Of a stretch of DNA of 64,000 nt, positions 15,401 to 27,400 are shown one piece after another. This DNA is from Siphonodentalium dalli. Lineage: Eukaryota; Mollusca; Scaphopoda; Gadilida; Siphonodentaliidae. The position numbers and the translations under genes are program-made. Where the stretch lies: contig CP136064.1 in assembly GCA_032622095.1 (NCBI GenBank), forward strand, positions 44,784,989 to 44,848,988. Reading direction: 5' to 3'. Below the pieces are notes generated by a model. It made no database searches. It was not told the origin of the DNA and saw nothing but the letters and a program-made list of their open reading frames with translations. Positions within the stretch are counted from its first letter, which is position 1, and every line of letters starts with the position of its first letter.

Positions 15401-18400
15401 TGATGGATGGGATGTATATGTTAATATGTACTATTGTATTGTCTTTGGTGGTGTGTACAAGCATACAGTAACTAGCTGAATGCTCGTGGAGAGGGTGTAT
15501 ATGTATACAGCGAGTGGCTGAATTGTCACGATTGAGCTGTATATGCAAGTCTGAAGTGTACGAATGGCCGTGTGTGCGGGGTATTGGTATATCTAGAAGG
15601 GTTGTATGGCCATTGGTGAGGTATATATACACACCTGGAGTGACGCTGTGTCATGGGTGAGGTGTATATGTATATCATGAGTGACTACATGGCCATGGCA
15701 CGGCCAATATGTACGTATGTATATGGGGATTGACAGTATGACAAAATTAATGGTGGGGTGAATTGATATACAAGGAGTGACTATGATCACGAATGTGGTT
15801 TATGCGTATACAGCGAGAAGCTGAAATGTCATGGGCCAGGTGTATATGCAAGTCTGGAGTGTATGAATGGCCGTATGCGCGGTACGAGACATTGATATAT
15901 CTAGAAGGGCTGTAAGGCCACTTTTGTGAGGTTATATGTATATACCTAGAGTGACTCTATGGTTTTGGGTTGGGTGTATATGTATATCTTGAGTGGCCAT
16001 GTGTGTCGCAAATATGTATATATACAGGGACTGTATGACCACTGGTGAGGCAAATAGCTATACAAGAAGTAATATATAACAATGGATGTAGCGAACAGGT
16101 ATGGAGTGACTGTATGGTCATCGGTGAGGTGTATATGTATATATTTAGTGGCTGTATAGCTATGCATGTGGCAAATACATATACATGGAGTGACTGTATG
16201 GCCTATGGTTAGGCGAATAGGTATACAAGAGGTTACTTTGTGTTCATGTATGTAGTGAATATATATATACAGGCCATGTGAGGTGTAGGAGTATACCTGG
16301 TGTGTCTGCAATGTTATTCACGGATATATGACCATGCGTTGGTGTATGGGTAAACCCAATTGTGGCTGTATGGTAATGGGTGAGGTGTATGTCTATACAG
16401 CGAGTGGCACATGGCCATTTACGTGGTATTCATGTATGTATATATGGAGTGACTGCATGCTCATGTGTGATTTGTACTGGTGCACCTTTGTGTGACTATC
16501 ACTTTCCACAATAACTCAAGGATATGTTAATCGATAGAGGTAATATCAGAGTGTTCTTCACATTAATTGCGTTTTATATGCAATGTGAAGAAAACGGTTT
16601 TCCTGACAATAGTAAGTTAATCAATTTTGATGCTAATGGGCCAGAGTAGCCACATAATATGATACCTGTCAGTTCAGGTTCAACGTTCGGTCCATTTCCG
16701 TAAAAAACATGGACATAATCCCAAAAGAGGTGTTCGGCAAAATTCATACTGCATCCCTTAAAATTAATTTGTCGTGCCCCATAAGGCTTTGGGACAACCA
16801 TAATATAAGATTAAGTAGTCCATTGATTAAGTAGCATGTTTAATAACCAAGTGAGTCACAATTTGCTACCATTTCGGAACAGCCGAGAATAATGTTCGGA
16901 ATATAAACTTGTTACTAAATTTGGTTGCCATTTTGCATGTAATCTTGAGTAATATTGTCTAAAACACCACACTATGTCATATTTAAGGCATATCAAAATA
17001 AAAAGAACCTTTGATACTAAAGATAGTGATTTTTTGCCGAGTTTGATGCTGTTTGTGATAGAAAAATCCCATAATTCTGGTGATTTCAGAATGGTAAATA
17101 GTAAAAATTAATCAAGGTGCATAAGAAATGTTGGCATTCAATGTATATAATACGGAATAGTCATTTGTGTACATTACCATAACTTGTAAGCGGTTGCATG
17201 GCACGTTGGGATAATAATTAACATTTTTCCATATTTAAATTGGCGGCCATTTTGACAGCCATTTTGAGCCAAAGTGACAATTTTGGTACCATTGAGTTCG
17301 AATATCAATAAGATATAGAATGGATCACTTACATTGCACAGTTCTTCCCACTTCTTGGTAAAATGTGACCAGAATCACAAAGGGGATCTTTTGTAAAATG
17401 TTATACCGCGTTTTGTAAAATCGAATTTTTGAGTGATCGGAAGGGTGTGGACCCCCACAAACAGCATATTTCATTGCTCCAATGGTCAGTTAACATGCTA
17501 TATACAAAATAAAGTCACAATTCTCAACCAGTTCAAGGCCTCAGAAACTTATCTTAAAAGTATTAGTAAAAACGTATGAATTCCACTTCCGGTCGCCATT
17601 TTGGCGGCCATCTTAGACGGGAAGTTTAAATTTTGGCACATAAAGATGGCGTTATGTCATAGCTTCACAAAAATGTATACAAGTGTATACATATGACAAG
17701 ATGTTCTCACTATAATTGCATCGAGCTGACTTATAGGAAAATGGCAGCCATCTTGGACGCCATCTTGAATTACAAAAATTGCTCAAAGCGGATTTTAGCG
17801 GATTTTGGATATGTTATGAGGAGAGCTTCCTCTTCAAAATTATATAAAAACCAACTTAGTCCAAATTTTTTCTAGGTTGACCCTAAAATTTGAGTTTATC
17901 GACCAGACTATATGGCAAGAATCACAAAAGAGGTTCTCAGCCAAATTTCATACTGCAACTTTAAAATGAATTTGCCATGCCCCATACGGAACTGGGACAA
18001 ACATAATAGAACGTGGTTGTCAGCTAATTAACTAACACGTATACTAACCAAGTGAGTCACAATGTAATACCTTGTCGGATAACGCAGAGAATAATGTTCG
18101 GGATATATGTAAAAAAAAATAACTTTTTACAAATTTGGTTGCCATTTTGGAAGCCATCTTGAGCAATTTGGTCTATAAACACCGTAGTGTGACACATTTA
18201 AGATAGACCAAAACAATAAATACCTTTGATACCAATGATAGTTGCATTTTACTTAAAACAATTGTCCAACCCTGAAAAGTAATATTTATGTCAAGTTTGT
18301 GAGAGAAATATCCAATATTTCTGGTGATGTCAGTGGTGACAATAGAAACAATGATCCATGGTGCATCAGACATGTTAGTATTCAATGTATATAATACAGA

Positions 18401-21400
18401 TTAGCCAATTTTATATATCAACCACAACTTGTAAGCCATTGCAGGACACCCTGGGGCAATATTTACCATTTTTCATATTTTCGGCGCCATTTTGGAAATT
18501 TTCTACACCAATTTCATTCCCATTGAAGTAAAACATCCGTCCAATAAAATAAAGCACATAGTTGTTGACATTCTATTAACATCCTGTGGCCATGGTTTGT
18601 CGTTAAAATGACTATCAAAATCGTCTTGCAAAATAAATCGAAAATTTCACCCCTCTTTTTAAATCCTCTTTCTGTATCTATTACTGAACCATCGTCAATG
18701 GCAAATGTCTTAAAATGACGCTATAATATCACGCTTGATGACTGTCGCAAAAACATTGCCATTTACTAATGATTAATGTGAAGAAAAATGGAAGATATGG
18801 TGAAATATTAATTAAATTTCCTATTTTCGTGCATATGACGTTATTTTTCGGCGGTCATTTTGATTTTTTTTCGAAATTATTTGCCGTCATTTTGAAGAAG
18901 GACATCATACCAACAAAATGGCATACATTTTGTCTGTGTCTTTTGCTAACAACCGATCTATTACAACGATTAAATACAGCAAAATCGTCTTGCAAAAAAA
19001 ATCGAAAATTTCACCCCTCTTTTTCAAATCCTCTTTCTGTATCTATTACTGAACCCTCGTCAATGGCAATTGTCTTAAAATGACGCTATAATATCACGCT
19101 TGATGACTGTCTCAAAAACATTGCCATTTACTAATGATTAATGTGAAGAAAAATGGAAGATATGGTGAAATATTAATTAAATTTCCTATTTTCGTGCATA
19201 TGACGTCATTTTTCGGCGGCCATTTTTAATTTTTTTCGAAATTATTTGCCGCCATTTTGAAGAAGGACATCATACCAACAAAATGGCATACATTTTGTCT
19301 GTGTCTTTTGCTAACAACCGATCTATTACAACGATTAAATACAGCTGGTCGGAATTAGAGGAAATGGCGGCCATCTTGGATTCAAATAGCTCTAGCACCT
19401 AGTAGGGCCACCTTTATTTTTCGGTGAAATCCGGATTCTTTATCTGGATACCCTAGGGAACAATAAAAATAAGGTTATTTGTAATCATCGGGGGGGGGGG
19501 TGCACGTGGACCTTATTGGCTCCCCGACTATCTGTCACAATATTTTGTCCACAAATTGGGACAGAATGTATGGCTATATTTAGAACATTAATTTTTTTTT
19601 TATTGAGAAGCTATCTTTTAACACAATGCTGTGTAAATCTTTCGTAACACAAGATGGTTCTCGTGTGTTTCTTTGAGAACAACAATGAAAACGCGCTTAC
19701 AGAATGAGTTTCTTAGAACCAATACTGTTGATGTTCTTGGAAGTGTTGCTGCGAAGAGATGGAGAATTTATAATATATGGAATGCTACATGTATACGCTA
19801 AAAACGACATCCTCATCCATTCATACCATACATTTATTTTACAGTTGTGGGCGGCCGCTGCGGGTCAGATGTTTTTCTCGCTCAGTGTTTCCTTTGGTGG
19901 AATCATTATGTTCGGCAGCTACAATAAGTTCAGCAACAACGTATACCAGTAAGTTTATAATACAAAAACAAAAACAATTACACGCATGTTTTACGTCCAA
20001 TTATATATGTAAACCATAACCCGTACCAAATTGAGAAATAAATGCAGCGATTGAACCGTATAGCTGACAGCCTATTACATCGTGTGTTTGTGAAATGAAA
20101 TCGAAGACGCTCACCACTGTTTTACTTTTTGTATGTCCCCTAATACACAGAGTAATGTTTTTTAACAGCCTTCGAATAAATGTTATCACTGTATATAATT
20201 ATACCGCTGACCTCAAATGTACACCAAACTTCAACAATAATAAATACGAAATAATATTTGCAAAAGTTAAGATATATATACATTTAGTAGCTGGCTACCG
20301 GCCGCTTTCCCAATTAATCCAAAATATCTCCATGCATCATCATGACCATCATTATTACATTGTCCCAAAGTTAAAAACCCACAGATCTCTCAAATATCCA
20401 TATTCAGTAACCCAAACTGAGGCATCCCTATCTCGAACCTGGATCTGGTAACGCACATAACGCGCTCAATATTTAGTCACTATCTTGTTTTTTCTATGTT
20501 TTTGTTTTTGTTTTTTGTTTGTTAGTGTCGATCTAAGTCGTATAACTTGCACCCTAATCCAAGTCGAACATAAATGATACCAAAAAATAAGTTTAAGCCA
20601 ATCTATATAAACAAAACTGTTTGCACGTATACATTTAACATCCAACGATATAACAAACCCGTTTGCACATACGTGTATCATTCCGACTATTCAACAGAAC
20701 TGTTTTCATCTATAAGGTTATCACCCACGAGTACAACATCAAAGTAAACGTGTACGCGTATCACTCAACTATACCGAAAAGCGTTTGAACTTACGTTAGT
20801 CATCCTGCTATTGAACAAACCTTTTATACTCAAGTTTATCAATATTCTCGTATAGTGTTTCCTTGGGAAAAATCCTAATGTTCGTCAGTTACACTTACAC
20901 CAGCTTTAAAGATGGATTATCTCTTTAAATAACAAATTTTAAATAGTTGCGTGGGTATAAAATAATAGATATGAACTGAAGACCTATGTCCGGAAAAGCT
21001 TCTATCAATTAATATTGATTTTATTTCGAATATTAAATCGGGCCCATTTATGTTACTATATTTAGAACCGACCATTCGGATGAGACCGTATTGCGATATA
21101 GAGCACTGGGCTGTTCCTACGGCTACGCAACGAATGTCAAATGTCACAGATTGGTTGTTTGTATTGTTTTGTTCCACAGATATAAGCGATACTGAGTATA
21201 ATTAACGTTTATTTGTGACAAAATTGCACAATATAATTTCTGGTCTATGTTAACAGTAACCACTATTGTTCGTTAGCTGAACAAACACACCTTTTTAGAC
21301 CAGAAAATATTCGAAATAAAATTAATATTAATCGATAGAAGCATTTCCGGACAGGAGTCTTCGATTCAAATCTAATATTTTATACCCCGGTAACTATATA

Positions 21401-24400
21401 ATACATGTTTACAAAGAGATAATCCACCTTTAAAGTATAACTCAAAGGCATATGTTTATCATCCAACTATTCAATAAAACAGTCTGAACATAAGATTATC
21501 ACCAAACTACATGTTCACAAAACCACTTGCACATAAGCTTGTCAAGAGACACATGAGTGATGTTCCAGGATTTGCAATGTATAATGACTATACGCCAAAC
21601 TGTATAATCAAATGTTCAACACAACAGTTATACGCAAATTTATCATTGAACAAACCCGTTTCCACATAAGATTATCATCCAACTACACAGAACCCTTGCA
21701 TGTAGGGATTCTTAAGCCTTCCACGACTGGAGCTTCCAATGCATTCTCTTATATATGCAAGTCCCCCATAGGGAACCTCGCATATAAGAGAATAATAAAT
21801 ATATTGCTTAACAACATTTATCTTGACCTTGAAAGCCAGTGCATTCTGTGAGGCCCCCTATGGGAGACTCGCATACATAAGAGAATGTACTGGCACATGA
21901 TATGTAATGCTGGACCAGCGCAGCTCCCGTCATGAAATGGTTACGCCTGTGACTCATACGTATACAACAGCATACCATGGTTGTGTGCATCTTCGCCCAG
22001 CAAAGATCTACCCGTGAGTTTGCCATCAAAATTTTCAACAAAATTATCAAGTTTTAGTAAGTTAAAGGAATTTGTTTTGGTTTGACAATTATTCAGGACA
22101 GACATTTACGAAATTTAAACTTGTTCAATCTGCGGATATCTGCGTGATATTTATCTGATTCAATACTTTACATCCCATTAACGCCATGTTGATAGCCATA
22201 TCTCCGTTATCTATCATATTCAATACTTTGCATTGCAGCAACGCCATGTTTTTGCCACATTTGCGTGATATGCATGTATATCTGATTCAATAATTTACAT
22301 TACATACAGCTACGCCATGTTGATAGCCATATATGTGTGACATCTATCTGATTCAATACTTTACATTACATGCAGTAACGCCATGTTGATAGCCATATCT
22401 GCGTGAGATCTATATCTGATCCAATGCTTTACATTCCATGCAGCATCGCCATGTTGATAGCCATATATGTGTGACATCTATATGATTCAATAGTTTACAT
22501 TCCATGCAGCAACGCCATGTTGATAGCCATATCCATGATAGCCATGTTGATAGCCATAATTTATATTCCAGCAACGCCAAGTTGATAGCCATATCTGCTT
22601 GATATATATCTGATTCAATACTTTACATTCCTGCAACGCCATGTTGATAGCCATATCAGCGTTATATCTATCTGATTCAATACTTTACATTCCATGCAGC
22701 AACGCCATGTTGATAGCCATATCTGTGTGACATCTCTCTGATTCAATACTTTACATTGCAGCAACGCCATGTTGATAGCCATATCTGCGTGATATATAGC
22801 TGATTCAATAATTTACATTGCAGCAACGCCATGGTGATAGCCATACCTGCGTGACATATATATCTGATTCAATACTTTACATTCCAGCGACGCCATGTTA
22901 AAGGCACGTGGGGCCTTAGTTGTCGAAAATATTCATATTTGTTCCAATCACCGTAAACAGAAAAACATTAAAACGCATACAGTTTCGTTCATATATACCA
23001 TGACCATCGCGTAAACAGCATGTTATCATAAAGATTTACTATATTTTACCTAAGCAAGAGCCTGCTTGTGTTACAGAAGACAACACAATGCTGCTGGCTA
23101 ATCACACACAGATGGCATAAACGCTCTTTATTCGTTCCATATCAGGAATTCACCCACAAAGAACGCTCTTTATGTTTACCATCATAATATAAACAAACAC
23201 CAGAAAAGTAACTTTTTATGCTTTTGTTTACATAACAATGGTCAAAAATATGACAATAACATACTGTTTATGCGATATTTCTTATTTATTTACGGACAAA
23301 GTCTGTCTACATTTTGTTGTTCTTTCTTTTTGTGGCGGTTTTTGACGGGTGGAAATATTTTCACATGATACCCACCGCCAAGGCCAACCGTACCTTTAAT
23401 AGCCATATCTGCGTGACATCTATATCTGATTCAATAATTTACATTCCATGAAGCAACGCCGTGTTGATAGCCATATATTCGTGATATCTGTCTGATTCAA
23501 TACTTTACATTCCATGCAGCAACGCCATGTTAATAGCCATATCTGCGTGACATCTATATCTGATTCAATATTTTACATTCCAGCGATGCCATGTTGATAG
23601 ACATGCATATCTGCGTGACATCTATCTGATTCAATACTTTACATTCCAGCGACGCAATGGTGATAGCCGTTATGGATCTCGTCACCAGCATCATCGCGGG
23701 GTTCGTCATCTTCACGACGTTCGGAGGAATGGCGAAAAAGCTTGGAGTTGATGTCGCGGACGTAGCTAAGGGAGGTAAGACATTGCACGTATAATTTAGG
23801 GCATAAGTCAGTTGCCGACCCAATAGTAAATCACTTGCTTTCTTATTGGTAGTGGTATTAATAGTCAACCGAATTCATTGACCCCAGTACCAACCCAGTA
23901 CCAACCCAGTACCAACCGGAGTGCTGTTGTGTTGTGTCAACAACTAACGTACCCTAACCTGACGAGGACGGGCAGTCGTTTCGTACCGTACCGTATAATC
24001 ATGCTTCGCGCAGAATGGGATGAGCGTGCAGAACACAGTGTAGAACAGGATTTGGAATAGCTTGGACCGGAGATTTTTCGAAGAACATCCAACGTGGAAG
24101 ACTCATTTCGATGTCAAACGAAATCTAGATATTCACCCCGACTGAATTTAATGCACAACCAATATGAAGATCATATGCAAAATACAAGGATGTACTTGTA
24201 AGTTTAAGGGTATGCCATGGGGGTGCTTAAAACGGTTCTTGCACAATATCTGAAGAAATAATGCGTCTAAAGACTAGAAGTTTTAAGACATGATTCGCTA
24301 ACAAAAGGGAATATTATGTCAACATCTTAGGGACGTATAGCTGCTTGTTTAAGAGGTGGCGTTAAGATGGTGCGATATATCAAGACACGTGGATATCGAT

Positions 24401-27400
24401 AGTTCATATTGTGATACGCAAAGCCAAAAAGGAAGACCATTTTCAAATTTCAGATGTTTTTAAAAGGTGGGGCTATGAGGGGTGCAAATGGTTCTTGGCG
24501 TTTGGTGTCGGACATGCAGGATATGAAGGTCGCCGAAACGCGAAAATTAAACTTAGCCTATATTAATGGTATTTCGACCTGTATTAACAGTTGTTCAAAT
24601 ATTTCCACCAGGACTGTATATTCACGATAGCTTCCCCCTGTGGGTTCATACGCAGTTAATATCGTCTTGTGAAAGTCCTATTAAATGTGTGTGGCTACAA
24701 AACATGCAAAACTATCTCCCACCCAATATGTCAAGGTGTCCTGCAGACGCACTGTGGGGGAACTACTTCTGGCGATTTGGTTCTCTACCGAGCTTTATTT
24801 ACATTCTCTACCGAGCAAAGTTTGCGGACGTCATACACTAATTTACATAAGGCAGAGAATTGAGTTATTCGCAGAGAACCGAGCGCTCGGTAGAGAATCG
24901 GAGTCCTCAGCAGAGAATCTGAATCGGAAAATAAAAAGTCAATTTCTGTGCATTTTGGGTTTAGTTTTTAACTTTTGTTTACACACACTGATGGCCAGTG
25001 ATTATACTTTCACGGTAGCTCTATGAAACTCACGAAACACTGTTCTAATGCTGTTGATTTTTACGTTTTATGTCGCGATTGCTCGATGGAGAATCGGAAT
25101 CGTCGCTAAAAATGCTCACGAAACTCGGTAGAGAACCAGATCTCCAGGAGTAGCTCCCCCACAGTGTGCAGACCACTGTTCCGCTTAGTGTGTAAATTAA
25201 ATAAGAAATTAATCAACGTGTTCCGTGTCACACATATGTATAGACAACACAAGACCAGACAAAACATCCACAACAAAACGTTCAGAAAAAGCATATTGTG
25301 AATAATATTGTCAAATTGTATAATGCAGAAAATCCACGAATAAGCTGTCTTTTGTCTCTGATGATTTGGGGTGATTCGGGTGACTGAACTCTACAGTTTA
25401 GCAGTCCACGCCATAACGTTGGCACGAGGTGCCCCATTTAAGTGCTCGTGAACGTTATTTTGATTTTACCGAGATCGGTCATGCAGGATGGGCGGCGATA
25501 ACACACCGACCAATGGGAGCGGAGTTGGTACATGATTTCACGAATAACTACTAATGTTGTTCATATGCGCTGGTTGCTAGAGTGATTTAATCGTGTGCAT
25601 TTATACATTTACATCATTCCCATGAGCTTGGATAATTGACGGTTAAACATGCAGCATTCTTTCGGCATTAGATCTAGTAACAATGTCGTTATTTTTAAAC
25701 ATGACCAAAGAACAAACGAATGGACTTTTCCACAGCTGTCAATCTAATAATTATACCCCCGAACGTGGTAACGGGAATCAGCTGTCTGTCTGGCTGTCTG
25801 TGCGTCGTACGGCCCGTGGGCGCAACTTCGTCCGAGGTTGTATTCCTTCATGTTTAGTAATATTTTTTAACTTGGCACATATATTTAGTACCATGGAATC
25901 GGTGCACATTCGATTATGCCGTCCGTCCAACTTTTTTTGGTGGAGTTACTCCATTTTTCAACTTCGAAATTGTCTGAAACCATGTAATTGTGTAGACGTC
26001 TTTTAGTTGAGTTATCGTCCTTTTTGACTTGACAAAACAAAATTGTAATAGTTGGGCTTTTTATGCCATTTCGATCCGCGGTTTCAAGGTACCTCCTTTT
26101 AATATGGCTTCCTTTTTGTAGCCCATTTGTACTGTGGGGGCATCCTTAGTCCCATTGGGATAGCCGCACCTCTAGTAATTAGCATATATATTCTACCAAG
26201 TAGTGACTAAGTCATAATACATACATCTATATTGCTTGACTGGCACGGAACTTATGTACATTAACCCTTTCTAAACTACATTATAAATACGCATTGATGA
26301 GTAGTTCTTTTAGGGCATGTTCAGATAATAAGTTCAACAAGCGAGCACAGGTTGTTTGAGAACTTATTATCTGCACAGTTCATGCCAATGAATATGTATC
26401 TTTCAGCAGTTGTATTACATTTTCGTCTGACTGTCATCTGCTAATTTATACTTCGCATCCCTCCAAATGAATAATAGACCATTCCAGTGTATATCTTTGT
26501 AATTGAATCGTAGACTCCATTTAAGGGTTTTAAATATCATGAGATTGAGTAAATTATATTAAATTGAAGTTATATTCTCATTTATTTTCAGGATATGGTC
26601 TGGCTTTTGTTGCCTACCCAGAAGCCTTGTCAAAACTCGCTCCGTCCCAGCTGTGGTGTGTGCTATTCTTCTTCATGTTGTTCACACTCGGGTTAGACAG
26701 CGAGGTAATATCTAAATTCAACTTCAGTTAGACATAGTTAGACAGCGAGGTAATATCTAAATTCAACTTCAGTTAGACATAGTTAGACAGCGAGGTAATA
26801 TCTAAATTCAACTTCAGTTAGACATAGTTAGACAGCGAGGTAATATCTAAATTCAACTTCAGTTAGACATAGTTAGACAGCGAGGTAATATCTAAATTCA
26901 ACTTCAGTTAGACATAGTTAGACAGCGAGGTAATATCTAAATTCAACTTCAGTTAGACATAGTTAGACAGCGAGGTAATATCTAAATTCAACTTCAGTTA
27001 GACATAGTTAGACAGCGAGGTAATATCTAAATTCAACTTCAGTTAGACATAGTTAGACAGCGAGGTAATATCTAAATTCAACTTCAGTTAGACATAGTTA
27101 GACAGCGAGGTAATATCTAAATTCAACTTCAGTTAGACATAGTTAGACAGCGAGGTAATATCTAAATTCAACTTCAGTTAGACATAGTTAGACAGCGAGG
27201 TAATATCTAAATTCAACTTCAGTTAGACATAGTTAGACAGCGAGGTAATATCTAAATTCAACTTCAGTTAGACATAGTTAGACAGCGAGGTAATATCTAA
27301 ATTCAACTTCAGTTAGACATAGTTAGACAGCGAGGTAATATCTAAATTCAACTTCAGTTAGACATAGTTAGACAGCGAGGTAATATCTAAATTCAACTTC

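Larger units (their letters stand above)
9551..19530. mobile_element. 10-kb compound fold-back structure (outer element with nested element)
   Basis: The termini TAGTCGGGGAGCCAATAAGG (9551) and its reverse complement (19530) are followed inward by long arms, about 9551-11200 and 17914-19530, that are inverse copies including an internal 365-bp direct repeat. Next to the left arm lies a palindrome of 42-bp repeats (about 11200-13585) centred near 12530. A second complete element (13586-17910) is inserted between this palindrome and the right arm. No transposase-like frame is visible; long frames rich in His and Thr come from the 42-bp unit. TA flanks both ends but no longer target duplication is evident. 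The superfamily is unknown. The structure accounts for most of the 13.2-kb intron between exons c and d. Confidence 0.85.
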
